From positions 1-44,136 of the forward strand of contig SXMN01000043.1 of the NCBI GenBank assembly GCA_005777315.1: a DNA stretch of 44,136 bases, written 5' to 3'. Below are positions 26,713 to 35,075 of this stretch, piece after piece; the first letter of the stretch is position 1; every line of letters begins with the position of its first letter. The stretch is from Verrucomicrobiales bacterium. GTDB taxonomy: Bacteria > Verrucomicrobiota > Verrucomicrobiia > Limisphaerales > F1-12-MAGs170. The translations under genes and the position numbers were made by a program. The notes beneath the pieces were generated by a model. That model worked only from the letters and a program-made list of their open reading frames with translations. It was not told where the DNA came from and searched no databases.

Positions 26713-27741
26713 ATGAAAAACTGCCTGTTCATCCTCCTCGTTGCACTCCTGGCAGGCTGCGGCAAACCCGGGCAACAGCTCAATGTTTTCATCTGGAGCG
26801 AGTTCATTGATCCCGCGATCATCGTGGAGTTCGAGAGACGCTTCGATTGCAAGGTGAACGTGGATTTCTACGAAGATCCCGACAGCATGATTGCCAAGCT
26901 GGTGGCTGGCGGCTCGTCGATCTACGACATCGTGGTGCCAAGCGATACAACCCTGCCTCTGATGATTCAGCGCGGCTTGCTGGCACCCTTGCGTCAGGAG
27001 AATGTTCCGAACCTCACGCACATCGACCCACAATTCACGAACGCGGCTTTCGATCCTGGCAATCGATACAGCGCCCCGTTGAGTTGGGGAACCGCCGGCA
27101 TTTACCTCCGCAAAACTTCGGACAATCCTGTCGAAGCTTCATGGAGCCTCATCTTCGACCCGGCAAGGCAACCCGGACCGTTCCTGCTCCTTGAAGACGC
27201 GCGTGTCGCCATCGGCGCCGCCCTGCGTTACCGGGGTTTCAGCATGAACAGCATCGATCCGGGAGAACTGGCGCAAGCACGGGATCTTCTCATCGCGGCA
27301 AAGAAGCGTTCAATTGGTTTCGAGGGCGGCACCGGCTGCAAGAATCGAGTTCTGTCCAAAGGCGCGGTTCTCGCCATGGCCTACAGCGGCGATTCCGCGC
27401 GCGGCACACGGGAAGACTCCGAGACGGCCTATGTTCTGCCGCGAGAGGGCAGCCAGATTTTTGTGGATGCCATCAGCATTCCCGCCAAAGCGCCGCATCG
27501 CGATCTGGCCGAAAAATTCATAAACTTCATGCTTGAGCCGAAGGTGGCCGCTCAATTCGCGGAGTGGAGTCAGGGCGCGACACCAAATAAAGCCGCGCTG
27601 GAATTCATCGCTCCCGCTGTTCTAAGCAATCCCACGATCTACCCGCCGCCTGAAATCATGCACGGACTCGAATATGCGAAAGACCTCGGCGACAAGAACA
27701 AGCTTTACGATGAGGTCTGGACGAAGATCAAATCGAAGTAG
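26713..27741 (+). CDS. Spermidine/putrescine-type extracellular solute-binding lipoprotein (PotD-like)
   Basis: A 342-residue periplasmic binding protein. MKNCLFILLVALLAGCGKP is a lipoprotein signal with the lipobox LAGC (Cys16). The mature part has the PotD/PotF pattern: LNVFIWSEFIDPAIIVEFERRF, a VNVDFYEDPDSMIAKL lobe, YDIVVPSDTTLPLMIQRGLLAPL and PHRDLAEKFINFML. Polyamine binding is a family-based guess. No ABC permease or ATPase genes are nearby, so it is an orphan here. The ATG has no good ribosome site; it may be translated from the kinase remnant 41 codons upstream, which is in frame. That would place a foreign leader before the lipoprotein signal. Confidence 0.88.
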   Translation: MKNCLFILLVALLAGCGKPGQQLNVFIWSEFIDPAIIVEFERRFDCKVNVDFYEDPDSMIAKLVAGGSSIYDIVVPSDTTLPLMIQRGLLAPLRQENVPNLTHIDPQFTNAAFDPGNRYSAPLSWGTAGIYLRKTSDNPVEASWSLIFDPARQPGPFLLLEDARVAIGAALRYRGFSMNSIDPGELAQARDLLIAAKKRSIGFEGGTGCKNRVLSKGAVLAMAYSGDSARGTREDSETAYVLPREGSQIFVDAISIPAKAPHRDLAEKFINFMLEPKVAAQFAEWSQGATPNKAALEFIAPAVLSNPTIYPPPEIMHGLEYAKDLGDKNKLYDEVWTKIKSK

Positions 27742-27863
27742 GAATTCCGCTGTCAGCTTTTCACCTACGCACGCTGGAGAGCCGGGAGCGGATCGACGTG
27801 TTGGAATTCCTCGATGGCACCGGGTGACGAGCCTTGAACTCAAGTTCGATTCCTTTCCGTCCG

Positions 27864-28370
27864 ATGACCCACACACGAATGGACCGCTCTCAAAAAATTC
27901 TAATCGTGGACGACGAAGCCGCGGTCCTGCGGGCAATCACCATGGTGTTCGAGCACGCAGGCTTCGAAGTCGTCACCGCGCGCAATCCTGAGGAAGCCCT
28001 GGATCGATGGCGCTGTGAACGCGGGGAAATCCAGGTCGTGCTCGCGGACCTTGAACTCAACAGCTCCATCACCGGCGAACAGCTTTGTGAATTCATTCAT
28101 TTCGAGGCTCCCGAGTTGCTGACGATTGTACTGACCGCGTATCCGGTGGATGGACGGCGTCTCGGACGGATTGACGGTGTGAATTTTTTCCAGAAGCCGT
28201 TCGACATCCATGCGTTGGTGGCCGCTGTCGGAGAATTCCTCCAGCTACCATCTGGCGCTTCCCCCGCGCTTCAGACAAGCCAGGGAGGTGTGCGCGGCGT
28301 GACAGGCCACCGCAGGCGCACTGACGGACCCAGAGCATCTCTCGATCTCATGCTCTCGGTTTCCAGATAA
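27864..28370 (+). CDS. Single-domain response regulator
   Basis: A receiver-domain protein of about 168 residues with no DNA-binding output domain. The REC residues are present: acidic pair in ILIVDDEAAVL, phospho-acceptor Asp in VVLADLEL, Thr in IVLTAYP and Lys in NFFQKPF. The C-terminal 45 residues are low-complexity and basic. It probably passes a phosphoryl group to another protein or modulates a kinase. Starts at 27834, 27864 and 27879 are all in frame and none has a clear ribosome site. It is 122 bp after the potD-like gene and convergent with the aminopeptidase gene. The cognate kinase is unknown; the histidine kinase at 32394 has its own regulator. Confidence 0.82.
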   Translation: MTHTRMDRSQKILIVDDEAAVLRAITMVFEHAGFEVVTARNPEEALDRWRCERGEIQVVLADLELNSSITGEQLCEFIHFEAPELLTIVLTAYPVDGRRLGRIDGVNFFQKPFDIHALVAAVGEFLQLPSGASPALQTSQGGVRGVTGHRRRTDGPRASLDLMLSVSR

Positions 28371-28388
28371 TCCTCCGGGGGCAGCTCA

Positions 28389-29681
28389 TCATCGGCGCGA
28401 GTTCATGTGGCGTTCGATGTCGTCGACCTCGATCGGGATGTCTTCCATCAGATTGACCGGCGCTCCGTCCGTCACAAGAACATCGTTTTCGAGCCTCACG
28501 GCGAAACCTTCCTCACGGATGTAGATCGCGGGCTCGCAAGTCATCACCCAGCCGGCCTGGATTGGTTCGGTGGTAATCCCTACATCATGCACGTCCAATC
28601 CAAGCGGGTGACCAACGCCATGCATGAAGTACTTTTTCAAGGCGGGCGCATCCGGATCCTGTTTCCGGATTTGTGACATCTTCAACAACCCGAGATTGAC
28701 CAGCTCCCGTTCAACAAGACTCTCCGACTGTTTCTGCCAATCCTTCACCAACACGCCGGGCCTGAGAAGATCGGTGGCGGCCCGCAAAACGCGCAACACG
28801 GCCTGGTAAACCTGTTTCTGTCGGCGAGAAAACCGCCCGTTGACAGGAATGGTCCGGGTCATGTCTGACATGTAATTTGCATAACTCGCCCCGACGTCGA
28901 GCAACAGGAGATCTCCTCGACGGCAAGGAGCGCTGTTCTCAAGGTAATGCAGGGCGCAGGCATTGATTCCGCTGGCGATGATGGGAGGGTAGGCGAAACC
29001 CGCGCCTCTTCTGACGAATTCGTGGGCGAATTCCGCCTCGACATGGGTCTCCGTCACTCCCGGTTTTACAAAGCGCAGCACTCTCCTGAATCCCGCCTCC
29101 GTGATGCCACACGCCTGCCGGATCAAATCCAGTTCGATGGCCGACTTTTCCGCGCGCAGCCGGTGCATCAAGCGCGCGAGACGCTGGTAGTTGTGAAGTG
29201 GATAACGCTTCCGGCATTCTTGAACGAAGCGCGCCTCCCGGCTTTCGACGACAACCGCAGCGCGCTTGTGCTCGTTCGAGTTGAGGCAGAGGTGATCACA
29301 CTCGCACGCCAGCCTGTGGAAGATCGGCCAGAAGTCACCGAGCCACTCGACACGCGCCACACCGGAAAGTTTCTTCGCCTCTTCCTTCGTCAGCTTGTGG
29401 CCTTCCCATGTTTCCATCAATGGGTTTGGTTCGCGCAGAAAGAGGATTTCGCGAAACTTTCCGTCATGCGCATCCGGGTAGAGCAACAACATGCTTTCCT
29501 CTTGCGTCACTCCCGAAAGGTAAAAGAGATCTGAATTGGGGTGCAGAATGAGGGACCCATCCGCGTTGGTCGGCGGAATGTCATTATTATTCAGCACCGC
29601 AACGGAGTTGGGCAGGAGCAGCTTTGCAAGGCGGGCGCGGTTTTCGGTGAAGAGCCGGGAATCAATCGCAGGATTACGCAT
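28389..29681 (-). CDS. pepP: Xaa-Pro aminopeptidase (M24B family)
   Basis: Cytoplasmic metallopeptidase that removes N-terminal residues preceding proline; 430 residues, the usual PepP length. The N-terminal AMP_N domain (FTENRARLAKLLLPNSVAVL, then NSDLFYLSGVTQEES) precedes the pita-bread catalytic domain. Metal ligands are visible in LLLDVGASYANYMSDMTRT (two Asp), MHGVGHPLGLDVHD (His), VMTCEPAIYI (Glu) and VRLENDVLV (Glu). ATG 29681 begins MRNPAIDSRLF. It lies 54 bp downstream of hpnD on the same strand and may be the last gene of that run. Confidence 0.94.
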   Translation of the reverse strand: MRNPAIDSRLFTENRARLAKLLLPNSVAVLNNNDIPPTNADGSLILHPNSDLFYLSGVTQEESMLLLYPDAHDGKFREILFLREPNPLMETWEGHKLTKEEAKKLSGVARVEWLGDFWPIFHRLACECDHLCLNSNEHKRAAVVVESREARFVQECRKRYPLHNYQRLARLMHRLRAEKSAIELDLIRQACGITEAGFRRVLRFVKPGVTETHVEAEFAHEFVRRGAGFAYPPIIASGINACALHYLENSAPCRRGDLLLLDVGASYANYMSDMTRTIPVNGRFSRRQKQVYQAVLRVLRAATDLLRPGVLVKDWQKQSESLVERELVNLGLLKMSQIRKQDPDAPALKKYFMHGVGHPLGLDVHDVGITTEPIQAGWVMTCEPAIYIREEGFAVRLENDVLVTDGAPVNLMEDIPIEVDDIERHMNSRR

Positions 29682-29735
29682 AAATCAGATGAAAAATAAC
29701 CGGGTTTCACATGCCAATCATGTATGGCGTGCTCG

Positions 29736-30623
29736 TCAGCAAACCCCATAACCCGGTGAGTTGGAACCGACGGACATTTGTGCCCACGTCCGCAAAATGA
29801 GAAGCGCCTTGTGTAGCTTGTTCAATCGGGCGGGCTCGTGGCTGAAGACATCGAACTTCCGTTTCTCCAGCTTCTTCAAGATCCGCCAGTAAACCGAGCC
29901 CATGAGTTCCGCCGTGGCCATTGATTTCCGTTCAGTGGCCGGCAAGCTTTCCCGAGCCGCCCGGTAGAAGCTTCGCGCGCGGTCCGCCACCAGCCGTGCC
30001 AGATCAAAGTATCGCTGAGTATAAGGGCCTTCCATGATCTCCCTCTCCGTGACTCCCGTTTTAGCCAGCTCGTCCAATGGCAGGTAAATCCTCCCGCGCG
30101 CGGCGTCGTTATGCACATCCCGCAGGATGTTGGTGAGTTGGAGGGCTTTTCCCAGATGAACGGCGTAATCGCGACACACGGGATCGCGGTAACCAAAGAC
30201 CTCGATGCTCAACAGTCCAACCACCGACGCCACGCGATAGCAGTACTGCTCCAGTTCCGCGAACGTCCGGTAACGGATGATGTCCAGATCCATTTCCACC
30301 CCCCGGATGAGGTCATCAAAAAGCTCGAACGGCAGACGGTGAGCACCGATGAAGGGCCGCATTTCCCGGATGACCGGAAACCGGGCCTCACCTCCGGAAC
30401 AAGCTTTCCTCACGTCTTCACGCCACGCGGCCAGTTGTTCCCGTCGCGCCGCAACCGGAACATTTTCCTCATCCGCGATGTCATCTACTTCCCGGCAAAA
30501 TGCGTAGAGCGCCGTCATCGCGGAGCGTTTCTCCTTTGGAAGAAGGATGAAGGCGAGAGCGAGATTGGAGGCGCTCTTCCGGGTGATCGAGTCGCTGACC
30601 AGCGTGGAAGTCTCAGCCGGCAT
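29736..30623 (-). CDS. hpnD: Squalene/phytoene synthase family protein, presqualene diphosphate synthase-like
   Basis: Joins two farnesyl diphosphates in the first step to squalene and hopanoids, or a phytoene-type product. Of its 295 residues the two Asp-rich motifs are intact: CREVDDIADEE (about residue 45) and TNILRDVHNDAARGRIYLP (about 165). The spacing and the LMGSVYWRILKKLE ending resemble HpnD; without other hpn genes here, the subfamily is inferred. ATG 30623 (MPAETSTLV) gives a family-length protein and overlaps the preceding small membrane gene by 11 bp, implying translational coupling with the two-component system upstream. Confidence 0.88.
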   Translation of the reverse strand: MPAETSTLVSDSITRKSASNLALAFILLPKEKRSAMTALYAFCREVDDIADEENVPVAARREQLAAWREDVRKACSGGEARFPVIREMRPFIGAHRLPFELFDDLIRGVEMDLDIIRYRTFAELEQYCYRVASVVGLLSIEVFGYRDPVCRDYAVHLGKALQLTNILRDVHNDAARGRIYLPLDELAKTGVTEREIMEGPYTQRYFDLARLVADRARSFYRAARESLPATERKSMATAELMGSVYWRILKKLEKRKFDVFSHEPARLNKLHKALLILRTWAQMSVGSNSPGYGVC

Positions 30624-30969
30624 TTTGATCGGACTGATTGCGTGATTCGGGAAGCCCTCCAGTCTCGGCCAGCGTGTGGTTTCGATGCCTGTGTTCCCGC
30701 CTGCGCACACGTTTTTTGTAACGCCGCCGGACTTCCTCGGTCTCGTCCCCCTGTCCTCCAAGAACCTGACTTTGCCTGAACACCTTTTCGCCTCCAACGA
30801 CCCGGCGTCTTCGTTTGCGAACGTAAAAGATGCACGCCACCGCCAGAGCGCACACGACGCCGCCAGCCACGAAGACCACCATGGTGTCCGTCGCAAACAT
30901 CTTGGTCGTCTTCGCGAACGATTCCGCCCGTGCCGCCGGATCCAAAACTGCCAGTAGAACTGATTTCAT
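30613..30969 (-). CDS. Small membrane protein with Arg-rich cytoplasmic tail
   Basis: A 118-residue protein. One transmembrane helix (TMVVFVAGGVVCALAVACIFYV, about residues 29-50) is followed by a strongly basic tail (RKRRRRVVGG, RRRYKKRVRRREHRHRNHTLAETGGLPESR). The RRREHRxRNxTLAETGGLP ending resembles small conserved proteins I associate with Verrucomicrobia, which supports it being real. It starts 6 bp after the regulator stop and overlaps the hpnD start by 11 bp, so it is inside the operon. Function unknown; the tail could bind phospholipid or nucleic acid. Confidence 0.72.
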   Translation of the reverse strand: MKSVLLAVLDPAARAESFAKTTKMFATDTMVVFVAGGVVCALAVACIFYVRKRRRRVVGGEKVFRQSQVLGGQGDETEEVRRRYKKRVRRREHRHRNHTLAETGGLPESRNQSDQNAG

Positions 30970-30975
30970 CGCACT

Positions 30976-32397
30976 CTAACCAACGGTTTCCTTCTCTTCC
31001 GGCAGGGAGTCATCCCCCACCCCATGTTCACCACCAATGTTCAGCCTTTGCATGCGGTAGCGCAGGGCATGGCGGCTGATCTTGAGCTGCTCTGCCGTGT
31101 TCGTGAGATTGAAATGATTCTGCTCAAGAATGCCAGTGATAAGATCGCGCTCGAAGTTTGACATGGCCTCGTCGAGTGATCTCACGGAGTGAACGCCTGG
31201 GACATCCTTCTTTCGCAACCGCATTTCGAGGTGGAAGTCCGGCAGGCTTGCCGCCTGGATCTCCTCCGCCGTCTCGAGGATCACGGCCCTCTCTATGACG
31301 TTCCGCAGCTCCCGCACGTTCCCCGGCCAGTGGTGCGCGAGCATTGCCTGCTCCGCCGGCTTGGAGATGCGTTTGGCAGGGCGGTTCAACATCAAGCTGA
31401 AGTGCTTCAGGAAATGTTGCGCCAGCAGGAGAATATCGACACCGCGCTCGCGCAGTGGTGTGGGGCGAAACTGAACCACATTCAAGCGGTGGAACAAATC
31501 CTCGCGGAAGTCATTCGAGCGGATGGCATCAATGATGTCCCGGTTGGTGGCGGCGATCAGGCGCACATCCACGCGCAGTTCATTATTGCCACCGACCCGG
31601 GTGAAGGTGCCGTCCTCCAGGAATCTGAGCAGCTTTGCCTGGAGCGACCGGCTCATCTCGCCAATCTCATCGAGAAAAATCGTACCTCCGTCGGCCTCCT
31701 CGACCCTCCCATGCTTTTGCTTTAGCGCGCCTGTGAACGCTCCCTTCTCATGGCCGAACAATTCACTTTCCAGCAATTGCTCCGGGATGGCGGCACAATT
31801 GATCCTCACGTAATTGCCTCCCGAGCGGAGGCTTAATGAGTGGAGAGCCCCGGCGATCAACTCCTTGCCCGTCCCACTTTCGCCGAGGATCAAAACCGTC
31901 GCATGGGTCGGAGCCACCGTCTGGATCAATTGGCGAAGTTCCTGAACTTGCTGACATTCTCCGATGATCTGCTCCAGTCGATAGGACTCCCCCGCCCTGG
32001 CTTTGAGGGCTGCATTTTCCATCAGCAGTTTGTGTCGCTCCGCGCACCGGGCCACCGCATGGAGCAATTCCTCGGGCGCGAAGGGTTTGCCGAGATAATC
32101 TATCGCCCCCGCCTTGATTGCCTCGACCGCCAGCTTGGGGGTCGCATACGCCGTGATCATGAGCACGGGGAGATTGGGCCACTTCTGGCGGGCATGACCG
32201 AGGAATTCATAACCGCTCATGCCGCTAAGGCGCGCGTCCGTCACCACCATGAAAAACTGCTCCTGCGAAAGCAGACGAAGCGCCGCCTCGGCGGACTCCG
32301 CCGCTCGGAACTGGTAGCCTTCATGGGACAGTATCGCCTCGAGTGAAAGGCGCATGTTCTTCTCGTCATCAACGACGAGCAACGGAGGCAGGTTCAT
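30976..32397 (-). CDS. Sigma-54-dependent response regulator, NtrC family
   Basis: Three-domain activator of 473 residues. The receiver domain (about 5-120) has VVDDEKNMRLSL, phospho-Asp in VVTDARLSG and Lys in YLGKPFAPEE. The AAA+ domain (about 145-375) has Walker A GESGTGKE, the sigma-54 contact motif GAFTGA (in HEKGAFTGALKQK) and Walker B GGTIFLDEIGEM. A Fis-type HTH ends it (FNLTNTAEQLKISRHALRYRMQRL). Its start overlaps the histidine kinase stop by 4 nt. Targets are unknown; co-transcription with hpnD suggests envelope lipid control, but that is an inference. Confidence 0.95.
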   Translation of the reverse strand: MNLPPLLVVDDEKNMRLSLEAILSHEGYQFRAAESAEAALRLLSQEQFFMVVTDARLSGMSGYEFLGHARQKWPNLPVLMITAYATPKLAVEAIKAGAIDYLGKPFAPEELLHAVARCAERHKLLMENAALKARAGESYRLEQIIGECQQVQELRQLIQTVAPTHATVLILGESGTGKELIAGALHSLSLRSGGNYVRINCAAIPEQLLESELFGHEKGAFTGALKQKHGRVEEADGGTIFLDEIGEMSRSLQAKLLRFLEDGTFTRVGGNNELRVDVRLIAATNRDIIDAIRSNDFREDLFHRLNVVQFRPTPLRERGVDILLLAQHFLKHFSLMLNRPAKRISKPAEQAMLAHHWPGNVRELRNVIERAVILETAEEIQAASLPDFHLEMRLRKKDVPGVHSVRSLDEAMSNFERDLITGILEQNHFNLTNTAEQLKISRHALRYRMQRLNIGGEHGVGDDSLPEEKETVG

Positions 32398-33815
32398 TTT
32401 CGGATTTTAACGAGTGTTCTGGACGGCAGTTTTATCGTGAAGCACGTTCCCTTTCCAAGCTCCGATTCCACTTCAACCGTTCCGCCGTAAATCTCGGTGT
32501 TGTGCTTGACGATGGCAAGGCCGAGTCCGCTGCCCTTCTCCTTTGTCGTGAAGTAGGGTTCAAAAATCTTCGGCAGCTTGTCCACGGGAATGCCTGGCCC
32601 CGAGTCCGCGATGCTGATCACCACTGAATGATCCTCTCCGGACTTTACAGAAAGCCTGATCGTGCCCCTCGCATTCATGGCGTCACGGGCGTTGCCGAGC
32701 AGATTCATGAAGACTTCCGAAAGATGACTCCGCTGCATCAAGAGCGCGGGTAGCACGCGTTGATAATCCCTTTCCACAACCACTTCGTATTTCGCGGCGT
32801 CCGGAAAGACCTGCCCAACGGCGTTGTTCAAAACATCGCACACGTCCAGCTTTTCAGCGCGTCCTTCAGTCAGCCGGGCGTAGCCCATCAACTCCGTGAT
32901 GATGCGGTCGGAACGTTCCACCTCCTCACGAATCATCAGAATCTGCTGAGTGATCGTCTTGCCCTCGCGAACGGTGCGCTGGAGCGTGAATGCGGCATTG
33001 TTGATGATGCCAAGTGGATTCTTGAGTTGATGCGCAATCTCGGCGGCGAGTCTCCCCGTGGCCTCGAATTGTTGCTGGCGCAGCGCGAACTCCCTCGCCT
33101 CACCCTCCGCAAGCCGCTGCTTGCTCAGGAGCAATTCCACGCCGGCACAACAGAACGTCATCAATCCCAACAAAGCCGTCCGCAACAAAAACGGTTCCGT
33201 GCCCGCGCCCTCGGAAATCTGTCCGAGAGCCATAAGCACTTTTTCATCAAGCAACGGTCTCTCCCAGCTCAGGATCATCAGGTTTGCCAGCCCCGCAAGA
33301 AGGTAGCTCAAAGTGACGAACAGATTTGTCGCCACCTGTCTCGCGGCTTCGGGCGTGCTGATGGCATTTCTCACGATCATTCCAAGAAAGACCCAATAGA
33401 GAATGCTCTCGAAGCCCCCTGTCGCAATCGTCAGGGCCGCCAGAAACATCGCGTCGATCCACTCCATGACAAACACGATCCGCAGCAGCCACATGCTGGG
33501 GAGGTGCCTCATGCCCAGAAGCAGGCTGGCGAACCCTACATTGAGCACCAGGTAGCCCAGGAACACCCAGCGCACCCGATCCATCACCATTTCCCTTGGC
33601 GGAATGTCCGCTTCCACATTTCCCCCCACCTGGAGGCTCTCAAACCAATTCGACAAGAACAGATAGTAGAACAGGAGGCACATGACCACCACGCGCACGG
33701 GCAGTCCAAGATTCAACTCCATGCGCCGGATGCGCGTCCGCACCTCCTGCGGATCAGGTTCAATCGCGGTGACAAACCGTCCAAACTCGAGCAATTTTCG
33801 CCAGACTATCCTCAT
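32394..33815 (-). CDS. Membrane sensor histidine kinase
   Basis: A 473-residue kinase with an N-terminal membrane region of about six helices (VRVVVMCLLFYYLFL to LLGLMTFCCAGVELLL, residues 40-225) and no large periplasmic sensor domain, so the signal is probably sensed in the membrane. The HisKA domain has the phospho-His in AAEIAHQLKNPLGIINNAA (about residue 260). The HATPase domain shows N, G1 and G2 boxes: NLLGNARDAM, IADSGPGIP and TTKEKGSGLGLAIVKH. Its cognate regulator is the next gene, overlapping by 4 nt. It is the first gene of the minus-strand run ending with hpnD and pepP. Confidence 0.94.
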   Translation of the reverse strand: MRIVWRKLLEFGRFVTAIEPDPQEVRTRIRRMELNLGLPVRVVVMCLLFYYLFLSNWFESLQVGGNVEADIPPREMVMDRVRWVFLGYLVLNVGFASLLLGMRHLPSMWLLRIVFVMEWIDAMFLAALTIATGGFESILYWVFLGMIVRNAISTPEAARQVATNLFVTLSYLLAGLANLMILSWERPLLDEKVLMALGQISEGAGTEPFLLRTALLGLMTFCCAGVELLLSKQRLAEGEAREFALRQQQFEATGRLAAEIAHQLKNPLGIINNAAFTLQRTVREGKTITQQILMIREEVERSDRIITELMGYARLTEGRAEKLDVCDVLNNAVGQVFPDAAKYEVVVERDYQRVLPALLMQRSHLSEVFMNLLGNARDAMNARGTIRLSVKSGEDHSVVISIADSGPGIPVDKLPKIFEPYFTTKEKGSGLGLAIVKHNTEIYGGTVEVESELGKGTCFTIKLPSRTLVKIRK

Positions 33816-33998
33816 GGACTGATCAATGCGCCAGACTCCAGAGCCATCCAGAGAAAGCCCGGACTTTGGTGACCATCCGCATCATATTGGAGCACCATAC
33901 GGCATACCGGCTCGTGCTATTGGGTTGTTGAACGCCACCATTGCCTGGGAACAAATGATTGAAGGCTGGCTCTCATGCGCGCAGCACTCATGCGCGGG

Positions 33999-34550
33999 CT
34001 AAACATCCAGCAACCTGCCCGCCCGCTCCGCAATTTGCTCGACTGGCCAGAGCCGTCCCACCCCTTCATAACCGCACGACAGGAGCCCTTCGTCGGGTCC
34101 GATAAACTCTACTCCGCGAGCCTTCAGCGTCGCGACATTTTGCCGGGTTGCAGGATGCTGCCACATTTTCCCATTCATGGCAGGCGCAACCAGCACTTTC
34201 GCCGCCGGATTCAGTGCGAGCGCGATGCACGTCAATGCGTCATCCGCGAGCCCATTGGCCATCTTCGCGAGCACATTGGCCGTGGCTGGAGCGATCAACA
34301 GAAGCTCCGCCTCGTCGGCCAGTTGAATGTGAGTCGGCTTCCAGCCTTCCTCCTCGTCATAAAGATTCGTCACCACTGGATGCCGGGACAGCGTTTTGAA
34401 AACGAGTGGTGTGATAAATTGAAGGGCATCGGAAGTCATGACAACCCGCACATCCCTGCCGGCCTTCGTCAGCAAGCTCGCCAGATCAGCGGCCTTGTGA
34501 GCTGCGATGGAACCAGTGACACCAAGAACTATCTTTCGAGCAGTCTGCAT
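33999..34550 (-). CDS. coaC: Phosphopantothenoylcysteine decarboxylase (flavoprotein)
   Basis: Decarboxylates 4'-phosphopantothenoylcysteine in coenzyme A synthesis. The 183-residue protein equals the CoaC half of CoaBC. Visible motifs are the flavin/catalytic VTGSIAAHKAADLASLL (His), ADEAELLLIAPATANVLAKMANGLADDALT and the substrate clamp PAMNGKMWQHP (PxMNxxMW). CoaB is not fused and is not within the window, so the ligase must be elsewhere. The start begins MQTARKIVLG; the gene is followed by a 183-bp gap and then the histidine kinase. Confidence 0.93.
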   Translation of the reverse strand: MQTARKIVLGVTGSIAAHKAADLASLLTKAGRDVRVVMTSDALQFITPLVFKTLSRHPVVTNLYDEEEGWKPTHIQLADEAELLLIAPATANVLAKMANGLADDALTCIALALNPAAKVLVAPAMNGKMWQHPATRQNVATLKARGVEFIGPDEGLLSCGYEGVGRLWPVEQIAERAGRLLDV

Positions 34551-35075
34551 ATCCTCTCAGTTAATGATGGACTATGCGCAGCGCCTCATTGCCAAGCCAA
34601 CATTTTCTGACCTGCAGGCGATGGAGCGTGGGGCGGCCCTTCATCGGGCTGCTCCAAGTGTTGGATGAGAGCCGCTCCTGACGTGCTGTCGTGCCGGAGC
34701 CATACCACGGGGGCAAGGAGTGGAGACATGGGAATGAAGCCACCCAAGCCCTTTCAAAATTTATCCGATGAATCCCCTCTCACTGCCATCGACCCAGATC
34801 CCTCCATCAAGCCCTCCTCCAGCTACGTTCCTTTTACTGAGCAGACCGTGGGATAGCCTACGGTCTCCTCAGTACGCCAAATGCGAACCATTCAAAACCG
34901 ACACCGATGACTAAAAATGATTTCCGCCAGACCAGATTGCGAGGCACACTCGCCGTGTGCTTGAGAAAACGACGCCATTATTTTCGATCTCCGCGCCCAG
35001 GCAAGAACCGGTGCCTTGCTGCCCGCGCGGCCTCGCATCACTGATGCGGCTGACGAGCCCTCCCATGGAGGCCGC
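34551..35075. other. Intergenic region with short family B repeat
   Basis: This 525-bp gap separates the divergent coaC and antiporter genes. It holds a 38-bp family B hairpin (34836-34873) and a degraded GC-rich inverted stretch near 34624-34690. No credible gene was found. Confidence 0.6.
34836..34873. repeat. Family B inverted repeat, short form (38 bp)
   Basis: ACTGAGCAGACCGT, a 10-nt loop GGGATAGCCT, then ACGGTCTCCTCAGT, pairing at 13 of 14 positions. The ends equal those of the 169-bp element at 20801-20969; the interior is lost or was never gained. Confidence 0.75.

Noticed and set aside
32760..33872. A 370-codon plus-strand frame antisense to the histidine kinase
   Set aside because: Composition is Gln/His-rich shadow coding; the minus strand carries the conserved kinase boxes.
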